Below are positions 41,550-55,200 of a DNA stretch of 64,000 nucleotides, in pieces (positions within the stretch are counted from its first letter, which is position 1; each line of letters opens with the position of its first letter). The DNA comes from Euglena gracilis (taxonomy: Eukaryota; Euglenida; Euglenophyceae; Euglenales). Under the pieces are notes generated by a model. It worked only from the letters and a program-made list of their open reading frames with translations, was not told the DNA's origin and made no database searches. The stretch spans positions 59,506,847 through 59,570,846 of the forward strand of contig CP154954.1 in NCBI GenBank assembly GCA_039621445.1, written 5' to 3'. Both the position numbers and the translations under genes were made by a program.

Positions 41550-42129
41550 GGCGCCGGCAATTGTCACACAGGAAATGGCGGGGGGGGGGGATAAGGAAAG
41601 GAGAACACAATTTATTTGTAAATTTATTTCTTCGGCAAGGTCAGCCCCGGGCCGTTTCCCAACTCAATGGCATAATTCAAAGGGTCGAAAACTCCAGACT
41701 GCACCATTCCCCCAGTGTGGTCCTTTTGCTGTATTTAATTCTACGAAATCTCTCGCACTCCTAAGGATCTTCACTGCAGTAATTTTGCACCCTTGAAATG
41801 GTACGTTTGTGAATTTGCACAGGTGGTTGGTTGGTTTGCACAGATGCGCACACAGAGTGTTTGCACGTTTGCGCCAACCAGCCACTTATACAATTTCACA
41901 AACGCACCAATTTCAGCTTGAGCACACAGCAAAAGTCCAACGGCCTTATCAGCTTGGGATGTTGCTGGAAGGTTTGGGACTGAGCCTGAGACGATGACCC
42001 AGAAATTTGGATCTTTGTGCGAATGCAATGGTTGGTGTGCTCATGAACGGTGTGTTTGTGCAAATGAACGGTGTGTGCAAATGCACACACCAAACCATTT
42101 GTACAAATGCGACACACATGCTATGCACC
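41550..42129 (-). repeat. 570-bp dispersed repeat, copy 2
   Basis: Reverse complement of 1195-1764, nearly base for base, including the run of TTTGTGCAAATG motifs and the ends CAATTGTCAC and GCATAGC. The flanking sequences of the two copies differ. Confidence 0.85.
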
Positions 42130-42575
42130 CCATATGCTGTGGTGACATGTAATAACAGTTACCCTCACTGTCAAAGTCCCTGCTTCTTTCGCCTATCCAC
42201 TGCTTTCTCTGCGTCCTGGGTAACCATATCACATCCTGATTACATTATTTGCATTTTTGGAGCCAGCGATTGTCGTTGTAAAAAAAAATGTCGCTGTGGA
42301 CTAATGCGCACCAACAAAGAAAGGAAAAACCTTTAAATGTGAGCTTGGCCGATTGAGATTTGGTCATGACACTTTGGTGTGAAGGGGCTGAAACCCTCAA
42401 GGACGTCATAAACATGTGCACCCCCTTTGTTCAACGGAAGAGTCCAAGTGGATGCCGCAAGTTTGACGGCAGTCTGAGACTGCAAGGCACCCATTCTTTC
42501 GCTTTGTCCCCTTGTCATGCCTATGGTGCGCCTTCAGCTTCGCTTCCTGTCTCAGCTGGGCGGCTCCCTCCCCCC

Positions 42576-42711
42576 ATGGCCGGGGACAGCGGGAGGCTGT
42601 CCCCGCCCCTTATGGCTGGGATCGGCCTCGGCCTTCTGCTGGCCTTCTTGCTGGGGAACTGGACCGCGACCTTGGGTGGCCAGCGTGGGCGCATCGCTAC
42701 TCACAAAGTAC
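42576..42711 (+). CDS. Candidate first exon with signal anchor, possibly of the GT75 gene
   Basis: After the acceptor-like CTTCCTGTCTCAG (42555) an ATG at 42576 opens a frame with a 12-residue lead, a hydrophobic stretch LMAGIGLGLLLAFLLGNW and a basic follow-on (GGQRGRIATHK). That is the layout of a type II signal anchor. A GT lies at 42709 (AAAGTACGG) as a possible donor. The GT75 gene downstream lacks its own ATG in the visible exons, so this may be its first exon. Text at 44035-44160 and 44220-44390 has open frames and could hold exons between, but I could not settle a frame. Confidence 0.4.
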
Positions 42712-45700
42712 GGACCACCGCTCTGCCTCGGCCCTTGCCGGATGGATGTGGTTTCCGCCGTGATCCTGATGTGTCTCGGCCGTGCTCATGATATTTTTCA
42801 TCAAAGTTTCAAAAACAAAGGGTTTTGAAGTTTAATGTTGTTGCATATTGTTTTCTTAAAAATTTTAAAGAGCAATATATATGTATATATATATATATAT
42901 ATATTTACACATTATAACATTATTGTGACATTATTTCAGGTTTTTTATTATTATTACATGGCAGGCGGGTGGCATCGGTCCCCTCCAGCCTACGACTCTG
43001 CACTGGCGCTGGGGAGGGGGTGATATTTGGGGGTTATAGTTCGGAGTTTTTTTGGGGGGGGATTTTGGGTCCGCTTCCAAAAATAGCAAGAATTTTTTTC
43101 CAGCGCTGTGTGCCAGGTGGCAGTTTTGAAGCCCTTCAAAGTTTTCTGGCACTCTGCACCGGTTTTTTTCCCCAAGGGGGAATGCCCTGCCTAACCCTAC
43201 TCGGATGGTGGGCAATATCGAGCCCCCCTGCTCCCAGTGTCAAAGAAATGTTTGTCGTGTTGGTTGTCTCGATGTATTTGGGGCCTGAACTTCAACAGCC
43301 AATTTGTCGACTGAAGGTCTGTCAGACCAGCCTGTCTAGCTTTTGGATGTGATGGAGTGATACAAGACAGAGGGAGTGGACTTCACATCTTATGTTGCAA
43401 GGATTTTGTTCTCAAACCAATCACAGATTTGGTGATGTACTGGAGTCAGGGCTGAGCCCCCCCCCCCCCCCCTGGGGAGGGCAGCTCAGAGGCTGGAAAA
43501 TTTGGGCTGAAAAACTGACCTCCTTTTCCCATAGGGATCCTTCCCCCAACTGGAACTGGGTCGGACTGGTATGGAACCGCATACCAAAAAAAAAACTGAA
43601 ACAACGTGTTGCCGCCACAAGGTCTTATAATTGTCAACCAATGACCAATTTTTCGAAACCAATACATGTCGCTCAATGGGGCTGCAAAAGGATGGATATG
43701 TTCGTCGCTCTGGCAGGCCCAACGAGAAAGCACTCAAAGGAGAACAGCGGCGGTCAGGAGGAACCAAGGAAAAAATTTCGTTAACATCTGACAAGAATAT
43801 CTCAGAAAGGTCCCAGCTATTTTTTTTTCCCTTCGCGGACAGCATGTTATCGTATATTTTACATACACACATTTTCCCCCCTCCCATCCTTTTCTTTGCC
43901 GATGGAAGGGGGCAATTCGGGGTTTTTGATGGGTGATGCGCGATAAAAATGAGGCATTGCGACACCGCCTCCTCCCTGAGCCCAGTCCCGTCCCTTCACT
44001 GCCCATGGGGAACGGCAGGTCATGGTGGAGCGTTTTTCTGGCAGAATACCATCAAAACTGTGGGTCGTCGGGCCCTCAGCGCTGGCAGGGGCGGACGGCC
44101 AGACATCAACAGCTTCCCGGACACCACGGGGCCGGGCAGGGCAGGACGGGAAGCGGTCAAACCGCCAGGGTGGTGGGTGGGGGGGGGTCGACCCTCCCCA
44201 CCAGGCCTCCCCTGTTCTGCCCTGGGGCCGGGTGTCCCACACCGCCTCCGCGCGGTGCTGACCGCGAAGTACGGCGGGGTCGCCGGGGGCCCCGCCGGTC
44301 GCTGGCCTCTCCCCACTGTCGCTCGTGCACATCGCTGGTCGGGAGCAGCCGTTCCCCCCAGCTTGCAAGACTGTGTTTTGGAACCACGGATGAACTTTAA
44401 CACCTGTGTGGCCCCACCCCTCTTGGGGGGCGGAGTGGGTGGGTAGGCTTTGAGAGTGGTTGGATTGCGGCTGCTGGACCCCCCCCCCCCCCGGCGTGAC
44501 GGGGCGTGGTGCAAGGACTTTTTCAAGGACTTTCGGCCAATTTTGGGTGAATTTTGGGCGGATGGGTGGGAGTCCCCCCCCCCCCCGGGGCGGGGGAGTC
44601 GTGGGTGGGTAGGTTTTCAAAAAATGGGTGTGCCAGGGAAAAGTGCCCCCCCTCGGGCTCACTAAGTGAATGTATGTTTGGGACCCAAAACCGCAACAAA
44701 TGCCACAGTGCCAAGCCTTTCCGATGATGTCGAAAACCAGATCGTCGAATCCTTTTTGAAAGTGCCTATGCAAAAAGGCAGCAATTACTCGAGCCATAAA
44801 GCATTCAACGTGTCTGCCAACGACGATGAGAACCGCAACAAAATTTTCACTTGATTTTTTTGTTGCTAAAATCCGTTTTCTGAAGTCCCCCGGAATGTAT
44901 GCTGTTGGACGAACCCTTCTGACTGGACAGTGTGCATTTTCAGCCCCCCCCCCCCCTGAAGGGTGAAGCAGCACTCGTTTTCAACGGTGCAAACCACACA
45001 GACTAGAGGGGTTGAGGACGAGGGTTGGCAGGTTTAGGTTTGTTCTCTCTGGATGCCCCGCCTGCCAGCCCGGGGCAAAACCGCCCACAGACTGACAACG
45101 CGCCAGCCTCTCACCACCTGGCAACATTCACCCCCCCCCCCCAAAAGCTTGATTGCATTGCATCTAAACATTCCAACCTTTGAAGACCTTACCTGGGGGG
45201 TTGGGGGGTGGGGCCGGACTCCCGGGTCCGTGGGGGGGGGGTCCCTTTCTGGCCGCAGGCCCGGGTGAAGGTTTCGGCGCGAAGCACCAGAAATTTTTTC
45301 GGAAATGCCCTTAGAAGGCCCGATCCGAGGGCGGGGGGGGGGTCCCTGCCACCCAGGGGGTCCTGGCAAAGGGCTGGGTGGGTTGGGGGAACCCCAGGGG
45401 TTCGACATAAGGAGGGTATATTTGGTGTATGTTGGGGAATGTTTCCCCCACACCTCCCTGGACCGGAGGGGGAGTCCGGACCCCCCCCCCCCACCTGCCA
45501 AGGGGGGTCTGGACCGACTCCGGGGGGGGGGGGGGGCTACTGGGACACCCCCCCCCAAAGGGTCAAATTTTTCGACTCCTTCTGGCGCTTTGCACCGAAA
45601 ATTTTTGTGTTTTTGACAAATCCTCGCCCAAAAAGTGCCCAAAATGGCATTTTTGGTTGTTTAGAGGGGGGGGGTCGAAAATTTCGGCCCGGCGCAAAGC

Positions 45701-45840
45701 CTTGGTTACTCAGACCGCCCCACTGTTTAGGTGAGGGGGTGTCCCCTCCCTCTGCTGGGCCGGAGGGAGGGTCGGACCACCCCCGCACCTGCCCTTATAT
45801 CGAAGCCTGGGAACCCCCAAGAGTCATAAAAAGGCGCCTG
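42711..45840. other. Interval of possible introns and unresolved exons
   Basis: Contains a TA microsatellite (42869-42904), G/C runs, and K-type fragments at 45180-45760 (CGAAGCACCAGAAATTTTTTCG, CTGGCGCTTTGCACCGAAAA). Open GC-rich frames at 44020-44400 could be exons. CCAGGG at 44167 and CCCTGG at 44219 would pair as ends of a short nonconventional intron. Confidence 0.35.
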
Positions 45841-45849
45841 GTTCCGGCA

Positions 45850-48800
45850 TCCAACACACACTCCGCATGCCACGGCGGAGCCCCTTTCCCCAACGAGACG
45901 GCGGACACGTACTTCGGCGCCGGGACAGCGGTGGACCGACTGGAGGCGGAGTGCCAGTGGGATCCGGCGACGGCCACCTTCCGCAACGCCAAGTGCATGG
46001 AGCAGTTCGGCTACCGAAGTGACCCCCTTGGGGAGGACGACCAGGACCGGCGTAGGGCCTGGGTTGGGACACCGGCACAGACCTCGATGCTGCATCCCAC
46101 CCCCTGCACAAGCAAGCAAACAGTTTCACATCAGCCCCCCCGGCTTTCGCGCAAAAAACCTAAGTCACAGCCACCCCCCCCCCCCAGAGTACCGGAGTAC
46201 CCCTGAGTACCGTGGTACCCCCTGCAGGGGGGTACCCCCCTGCTGGTCTCCAGGGTGGTCTGGCACATACTGTGGGCCACTGTCAGGTTCTGTGGGGTAC
46301 TCTCAGGTTCTGTGAGGCACTGTCAGGTTCTGTGGGGTACTGTGGGGTGTCACTCATACTGTTTGTATGACCCCCACCACTGTGTTTCCGGCGGCGGAGG
46401 AACGCTTTTGGGCTCCTGAGCACCCCCATCTGGCATTCTGAACCATCCTTGGACCACCGGCCAAACAACCACGACATCAAACGTCATATAATGTGTTTCG
46501 ATCCTTTGCTTCCCAACCAGGCTTTTGCTTAAGTCCCCCCCCGGGGGGGGGGCTGGACTGGATTTCTAGCAGACCCCCCCCGGGTGGGGGGTCTGCTAGC
46601 AGGGCTAGCGAGTGTAATTTTTTTTTTCCAGTGACCGGTGCGAAGCGCCGGAATTTTTTTTTGGGACCCCCAAAAATGGCCAAAAAATGCCCCTTTTTGG
46701 CCATTTTGGGGAATTTTTGGAACAAAATCAGCCAAAACCCTGTTAAAAACCTCATTTCCACCTCGGTGCACAGCGCGGAGGAAATTTTTTTTTCCAGTTC
46801 CGGGGACCCCGGACCCCCCCCCCTCCCCCTGGGGGGAGGGGGGTCTAGCTTGTCAATTTTTTTCCAGTGTCTAGCCGGTTGGCTAGCCAGTTCCCGCCCC
46901 CCCCCCCGGGGTCCTTAAGCAAAAGCCTGTTCCCAACCCTGTTTGATGCTCGGACCGGCCTCAGCCACTCTTTGGCCGATAGAAACAGGGGAGCCTGAAT
47001 CCCCCCCCCCCACTTTCCCAGCAACCCTTTTCCCAGGATTGGGACCGATTTTTTGGCACCGCCCCCCCCCCCTCCACCCTCTTGGGGGGGGGCGGTCGCA
47101 AAAAGACAACCGAAGTGACCCAGTGAAATTTTTTTGCCCTTTCCCCCCCTCCGTTTGTGGCCAAATTTCCTTTGGGTTCCGGAGTGGTCGACCACCCCGG
47201 AGGGGAGGGGTAGTGACTGACTGGTTTTACGGAGGAAAAAAAAAGTGACTGACTGGTTCTCGGAAGAGTGGAAGCCCCCCCCCCCCGGGGGGGGCCGGTA
47301 GAAATTGCATGGGTTGCCCCGTGCCCTACTGGGTGCTGCGGCTGAACCGGCCTGCAGTGAGATCGACATTGTGGTGCCCTCCATCCGGGACCTCGACTTC
47401 CTTGAGGCATGGAAGTCGTTCTTCCTCGGCTACCACATCATCATCGTGCAGGATGGGGATCACAGGTTCACTTGACAGCTGTGTGTGGTCCCTCCGATGA
47501 GGGTGGGGGTGGGTCCCTGGGTCACTTAGTGAACCTATGATGGGGACCCGTCTCGGGTGCTGAAAGTTCCGGACTGGGTGGACTACGAGCTGTATGGTCA
47601 GGGCTGCCTTGGGGTCCCGCCAGAGGTCAACTGTATGGCATGGTATTGCTACAAAGGACAGAGATACTTTTTTTTTGGAGAATCCGTTTTTTTTTCACAA
47701 ATCCCGTTGGAAGACCGGAGCAAGGCTGCAAAACACATCACGGAAGGGAACACATGAAACAAAACACATCCCCACTCCCCCCAGTAACACCTGGGCAGGT
47801 AATTGGTTTATGGAACGATAAACACTGAAATAACACCCCCAAGGTGCAAGGCGACTACTGAGGCATTTTTTTGCCACTGATTGAAATTTTAAATTTAATT
47901 GCCACTGAGGGAATACAATAATTCCCCATCGCATTACCATGACCCAAGAAAGCAGAAATTAGATTTCCCTCAACTGGGAACAAACCTGAGTTCATTTTGA
48001 TCACGCTCGCTTTCATGTTCAAATCAGATAGAGGGCCTCTTTATAAAAAAACAATATGACTAAGACAATGCATTTTGGGTTTGCTGTTAGGCACATTGCA
48101 TTGTGCACTGCACCAGGAAAGTTGAGCCCATTGATGATTGATTGCAGAAGGCAAACCCGTAAACATAAAAAATTTGAGGGGGGGGGGGGGGGGAGGGGGG
48201 GGGGGGGGGGGGGGTGGGGGGGGGGGAGGGGGGGGGGTGGGGGGGGGGGGGGGGAGAGGGGGCGGGGCGGGGGGGGGGGGGGTGGGGGGGGGGGGGGGGG
48301 GGGGCGGGGGGGGGGGGGGGGGGGGGGTTTTTGTTTTTTTGTTGTATTGTGGTTGTTTGTTGGTTTTTTTGTTTGTTTTTGGTTTTTTTTTTTTTTTTGT
48401 TTTTTTTGTTAATATTTTTTTTTTTTTTTTTGTTTTTTTTTTGTTTTTTTTTTTTTTTATTTGTTTTGTTTTTTTTTTTTTTTTTTTTTTTTAAGCTTGT
48501 TGAATTTTGTGTTGTGAGTGCTTTGGGATTGGACAAACTGGACATGGCCAAAATTAACCATTTTCGAACCGGCGAGAAGCGAATGATTATTTTTGCCCCG
48601 AGAAATCGTCCAAAAATGAGTCTTTGAACACTTCTTGGGGTACTCAAACACAGGACTCCGCTGAAAGCAGTCTGTTTATTTGGCAAAACGGTCAGGGCGG
48701 CAGCTGGTTGAACCTCAGCAGCCGTGGTGCCAACTGGAACGACATCCAGAAGGCGCTCGGGGAGCGCCACTGGATCATCAGCCGCCGGGACGCCTCCATC

Positions 48801-49173
48801 CGGAACTTCGGCTTCCTGGTCTGCCGCAAGAGGTTCGTCTTCACCATTGACGATGACTGCCTCCCTGCCGCCCGGCCCGATGGGACGGGCCGCCGCCGCA
48901 GAGGTGGTGAAATATTTTTATTTTATTTCATTTTTTTAATTTATTTTTTTCAGGAATAATTCAGAAATTAAAATCAATTTATTCAATCAATTTAATTGAA
49001 ACATGAAATTTCATTCAGGAAATCCTGATGTTTCATGTGAAAAGGCACAGATGTCTTGTGGTAGGTTGTAACTGGCTCGCGTATCATTCGATGATTGTAT
49101 CATTTGTTCATGTCTGACAACTGTTCAACAGACGGAGACCGCCTTGCAATGTAGCACTTTGACGGGGTCGACC

Positions 49174-49204
<31 letters not shown>

Positions 49205-49205
49205 G

Positions 49206-49239
<34 letters not shown>

Positions 49240-52200
49240 TGTGCAACGGCCGCCCAGGGCAACACTGGTGGACGTCATCGCGGGCCACCTCCGCAACCTG
49301 CGCAGCCCCTCCACGCCGTATTACTTCAACACCCTCTACGACCCCTACCGCCCCGGGGCGGACTTCGTCCGGGGCTGCCCAGGGGAGCGTGGCAAACCTG
49401 GTTGACACTTTTCACTCCCGCCAGATTGTGTGCTCACCCTTGAAGCACTTTTGGAACAGGGGTAGTGGCACCAACCCCGAGGAGGCTGATTCATGTGTCT
49501 AGGAACTTGCCAGCTCAAAACCGACACCCTTCAGGTATCTGCCTCGAATGCTACCCCTTTCGACCCTGAACCACTGAGAGGTGGCCTGCTTTAGCATGAA
49601 TACAATCAAATGCAATTCCATTTGTAATCTACTTGCAATGGAATCTTGTATGTACTGGGCATGTAACCTTATTCTTCTTCAAGGGCCTGCCTGCCGACCC
49701 AGTCTCAACCGGGCCTGCCTGCCCGCCTGCCTGCCGACCCAATGGCACCATCATTTGATGTGCCATTGGTCGTTGGAAGTTTATTTCCAGCATTCTTCCA
49801 AAATTCACGTTTTTTTTCTTGCAAGGGCTTTGAGCCATTTCGCCCAGCATTCCTTCACCTGCCTCCATCCGATGCACAGACTTGGGTCCATGGCCATTCA
49901 CAAAAATTTCCTCGCTCCATCGCTGCAGTGCGCACCTCCCCTGCCGCCACCCCTACAGCCTGCGGCAGGGCGTCCCGACGGCGCTCTCACACGGCCAGGG
50001 AGCGTTCTGCCTTCTGCCCGTCCCAGGCTTCAACAAATTTTTTAAAAAAGGTGCTATTTTTTTGCATTTTTTGTGATTTTTTTGGCCATTTTCGGGGAAA
50101 ATTGAGTGTCCCCCAGCGCCCCCCCCCCCCCGAGGCGACCCCCTTTGGGGTTGGGTCAGTGGGGGGAGGGACCCCCCCGGTCTTTAAAAACCCTGGTGCA
50201 GACCCCAAAAGGTGGATGAGCAATTTGTGGCTCTCATGTGGCTCAGCCCCAGAACACACGTGAGATTCACTAGGTCTCCCCTCCCCTGCATTATGATTTT
50301 TTTTGCGGTTGGTGTCTGGTGCTTTTTGCATGTGCCCCCCAAATCCCACAAGTTCATCCAGGCACTCAGTCAGGGAGTTGGGGGCAGGGGTTTTCTTAAG
50401 CCGGAGGGGGACGCTATCCCCCCCCAGGGTGGTTCCAGCCAGCCAACACCTTTTTTCCAGCCAACACCTCTCAGCCGGGATGTGGAGACCCCTCCCGGCA
50501 GTCCCCGGCTACTCCCCTAACCCTACTCCACTGAAGTAAAGTTCGGGCCAGCCCGGGAAAACCAGGCTGGGCTGAAATGCTTTTTGGCATGGCGCGCCAA
50601 TTGTTTTCCTTCGAAAAAAGGGTTCAAAATGGCCTAAAATGGTAGTTTTGGGTGGTTCTTGAGTTTTCACCCAAGATTTTGCCAATAAAAAATGCCACCC
50701 CAGCTGTATTTGGCCGTTTTGGGGCATTCTTGGGTACCGCCAGGTTCAGCTCCCAGCTGGCTGGACCCCTCCCCGGACTGGGGGTCCAGCCAGCAGCTTT
50801 TTTACAGCCAGCACCTTTTTCAAGCCAGCCCGGGACACCCCCCTCCCCCCGGGGTCCCTTGGTTGGTTGGGGGGCTGACCTATCCACCACCCGAGCCCTC
50901 ACCGCCCCCTGAGGGCCGGCATTTGGGTCAACGTCCCCGACTACGACGCCCCGACCCAGCTCCTGAAGCCCGCGGAGCGGAACGAGCGGCTGCTGGACTT
51001 CACGCAGACCATCCCGGCCGGGGTGTTGTACCCGATGTGCTCCATGAACGTGGCGGCCGGGCCCGCGCCTCGTGCTGTCATCCCCACACCCCACTTTATC
51101 CGCTACATCCCCCCTGGATCATTGACCCCCCCCCCCCCGGACTCGTTGGCCCTCCAGGCTGTTGGGGCCAACATGGCCGGGGCCAGTGAGCCAGGAATGG
51201 CCACACCGGTCGGACATTGCCGCCTCTGTGTGTCGCGATGTGTCACTCTTCGGTCCGTACGAGACAAAGACACCGAAACCCGGAAACTAGAATTGTTTGT
51301 CCGCCTGTGTTTTTGCCCCCCTCCGAAGATTTCGACTTCTCCAACTTACTCCGTCCACAGCCGTCCACACAGGGGGGATTTCAGCGCCAAGTGACCTGTG
51401 ACCATTCCAAAATGAAATGCGAGAGAATAATTGTGGCCGTAAAGGATATGTGGTGTAAATAAACATGCAGCCATCTTCTTAGCAGCAGTCTGTTGTCCCA
51501 TGTCCAAGTCACACACCTTTAATGATGGGTAGCCTGGGCTATGGACAAGAGATACCTCTGCCACATATTCATTTAACACTTGCTTGTGTGATGATCGGAA
51601 ACACCACCCGTGGCCCAAAAAAAGGAGTCCCTTGTTCTGAAACCAGACCCACTTGGCCAGGGAGGGCTGGGTACCCACCGTTGTTTGGCATGGGGGGCTC
51701 TTTGACCACCGAGGTCCCACCCCTCCTTCTGCAGCGTCGTGTTCAGCTTGAATTGCAATGGACACGCCCCCCCCCCCCCCCGTGTCAATGGCACACTCCC
51801 TGAACACGGGTGTGTCAAGGACATGGTGGCAACACCACTGAAGTTCAACGAAACACCTCAGGTGTTCTGGAAAAAAGAGCCGCTGACACGGGAGGGGGGG
51901 AGGTCAACGACACGGTGTGTCGTGGACAAGGGGGGTGGGTAGGGTGAATGCAGTGTAGTGTCCCCGTGTGTTTCGTCCACAACAGGGTGGCATTGTCAGT
52001 CATCATCAAGCGGCGACGTAAACGGATGTTAGGTTGCTTGTGAGAATTTTTGGTTTTGGATGGCTTGGGAAGTGATTGGATGGGTGGTTCCCCGGCTGGG
52101 GGGTTGTGGGTTGTTGGGTTTTGATTGGGACAACAACTCCCTCAGGGGTCGCCAAGCAATCTGTTATCGCTGCCAAGGTTCCCAAAGGAGAGCAGGTTGG

Positions 52201-55200
52201 GAAAGTGTGGTTGCAACCTTGTAACATTCGCCCACCGTTTCCTGTTGTTTTTTTTTGCTTTCTCAAAATGCCCCCAAGCTCCGTTTTCATCGCAAAGACC
52301 CCCCACCTCTGGCAGTCCACGGCCATCGACAGCTGTCCGCAGCCCAGAGCCATCCCAGGGCCAAACCTCAGGTGACCCTGGCCGCTCGCCCACTGCTGCA
52401 GAGAATGAGAAGCGGCTCCAGCGTCCGCCTTAAACAAACAAACAGAAAAGTCACACTGTGTCCCTGCCGGGCGCTGGCCTGTGGGCATTCCAGCGGGAGC
52501 TGATCGGCCCGGCCTTCATGCAGGGCCTGATGGGGGACGGGCAGCCGTGGGGACGCTACGACGACATGTTCGCTGGCTGGGCGTCGAAAGTGGTGGCCGA
52601 CCACCTCCACCTGGCCAGGCTGCCTCCGGGCTGAACACCCCCTCCCCTCCAAGGACCCTGGTGGTGGTCTTGCCTGTACTGAAAGTGCCCCCCCCCCAGG
52701 GGGTGATGAGGAGCAAGGGTGCCAGGAAATGAACCCACACCTTCAGTGGCATTTTTTCTTTCATGGATTGAGAGAGATGGCTGGAAACCCGCCAGCGTTG
52801 TTGTCAGCCCCTGTGAGGTTTTCATCTACTCCAGGGAGTTGTCACCCCCCCAAATAATTTTGTCCTGCAATGTCTTGCAATGTCATTTTGGACAAAACAC
52901 AAAGTCATTGATGGACCGATTGACCAATCAGTGGTCCATCAATCAAGTGGTCAAACTTTTGCTAAAAGCAATTCGTTGTGAAATGCTTTTTTTATTACAA
53001 TTGTAACGAAGTTTGATGCTATTATTCATCGTGCAACTGAACATCGTTGCATCTCGATCATTTTTGCACTTTTTTGATTTTCCAAAAAGGATCGTTTTCC
53101 ACGATATTCCCCACAAAAGAGGGGCAAAGTTATTTGGATGGATTTTCTTTGGCCTTCCCCCTGCAAATTATTTGGACACACAAAGGTTTCCTTGGGGAGG
53201 TCAGGGCATGTCCTGTTAGTCCCCGGATATAAAACGGGCTCATCATCCACCATCTGGCAATCAAATCCCCCTGCCACTGTGCTGTCCAAATCGGCGCAGG
53301 ACCATACATTCACTTCATGCCTGTGTGACCCCCCAGGTGGGTCAGTGGGGTTTTTGGGAGCAGGTGGGCGGGTTGGGGCCCCTGGCCCCCCCCCCCCCCC
53401 CCCCGGGGAGGGATGTGGTGCGCCATGGGCTAGTCTTTGGCCCGGCCGAAGGGTGGGTTTTGCATGGGTCGACACCCGCGGGGGTCGTGGCGGGTGGCTT
53501 TCAAGAAAAGTGGGTGGGTGGGTGGGTGTGGGACGGGAAAACAGTGCACCTCCACCCCCCCACCCCCCCCGCCCCCCCACCCACACCCCCCCCCCCCCTC
53601 TCCCCCCAACAACCGCAGTGCACCTCCCCCCCCCCCCAAACCCCTCCCCCCCCGTGGGTGGGTGTGGGACGGGAAAACAGTGCACCTCCCCCCCCCCCCC
53701 GGTTGCCTGGGGTCACCAAGTGACCAAGTGAATCTATGGACCCTCCCTTCACTGTGCCGGCTGGTTTTATGATGTAAGCATTGCCCAGCGCGCACCTCCT
53801 CTTGTTTCCAACTTTATTTGGGAAGGGCATTGCTTCATTCAAAAGGAGGGCCATCTTTGGCCGACCTTTTTTTGCACCCACCACTGGGAGCTGCAGACGA
53901 CGCATTGTCGCTGCCCTGCACCCACAGTGTCATATTGTATGGCTGCAAAGTGCTCTGGAGAAGCAGGGGGGGAATTGAGGGCGACAATTTTTTTCCACAA
54001 TTTCCGCATTTTGTCCCGCAATTTCCGCAATTATTTTTTTCCCCGCAATTTCCGCAATTTTTCTGCAATTTCCGCAATTTTTATGCAATTTCCGCAACTT
54101 TTCTGCAATTTCCGCAATCTTTACGCAATTTCCGCATTTTTTTCTGCAATTCCTGCATTTTCCCCGCAATTTCTGTAATTTTTCTGCAAATTCCGCAATT
54201 TTTACGCAATGTCTGCAATTCTTCCGCAATTTTCCCGCAATTTTTCCAAAGGCCTCCAATATCAGTCCCCCCTGTGTGGACCTGGGGGGGGGGGCAGGCT
54301 GTGGCCAGGGGTCAAGTCTGGGGCTCCCTACGTCCGGCACAACAAGGCGTCCAACCCGTTCACCAACCTGCGGAAGGAGTACAAGGGGCTGTTCTGGCAG
54401 GAGCACGTGATTGACTTCTTTGGTGCTGGGATGGCTTAGGAGGGAGCGTGATTTTTTTTCTGTTTGTTTGTTTATTTATTTGCCGTTTATTAATTCATTC
54501 ATTCATTCATTCATTCATTCATTCATTCATTTATTTGTTCATTCGGAAAGAGGGGCCTTATTTTTGGTGTTGTTTTTATTTGGGGGGGGGATGTTGTGTT
54601 TAAGGTCGGCCCTGCCAGTTGGACCTCTTCCGGTCGTCCTGGGTCTGCCTCGCAAAGCGTTTCCAGCGAAAGAAAAGTTTGGCAAGCAACACATATCCAG
54701 GGTGTGGGCAAGAAAGGTGAGCATCGGCCTTTTCTTTCTTGGAAAAGAGAACAACAATGTCCAGTTTTAATCCGATGTCAGAAGCCGCGGCCCCCGTCGC
54801 AGAGCCCTCCCTGCCGGGCGACAACCTGACGCTCTCCGGCTGCGATTCCTCGCAGGCGTGCTACCGGCAGTTGGCCGCCCGCGTCCGTCGAGGCTTGACC
54901 CCTGCGGGCCACTGCTGCCCCCCCAGCCCCGCCTTAATGAAAACCGAGGCGATACAAATAATTGGTTCCATTTTTTAATTAATTAATTTGTTTAATTATT
55001 GATTTCGTTTTAATTATTTATTTTTCATTGCATGATGAATTTTAGAAAAAAATATTGTTTTTTATTTATTTTTAATTTCTTATTGCCTTAAAAAATGAAA
55101 TGAGAGAGGAGTTCAAATAGCCGGTCCAGAGAAAAAGATTCTTTGGAGCCAGTCCACCAGCAGTCCACTGCTTGCGGCAATTTCGTCGGTGAGATCGTTC

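Noticed and set aside
43859-44974. 371-codon minus-strand ORF
   Set aside because: Proline- and glycine-rich from C/G runs, no domain, and it opposes plus-strand frames that are equally open; GC content alone explains it.
48087-48770. Long glycine, proline or lysine ORFs
   Set aside because: Artefacts of the G run and T run in a GT75 intron.
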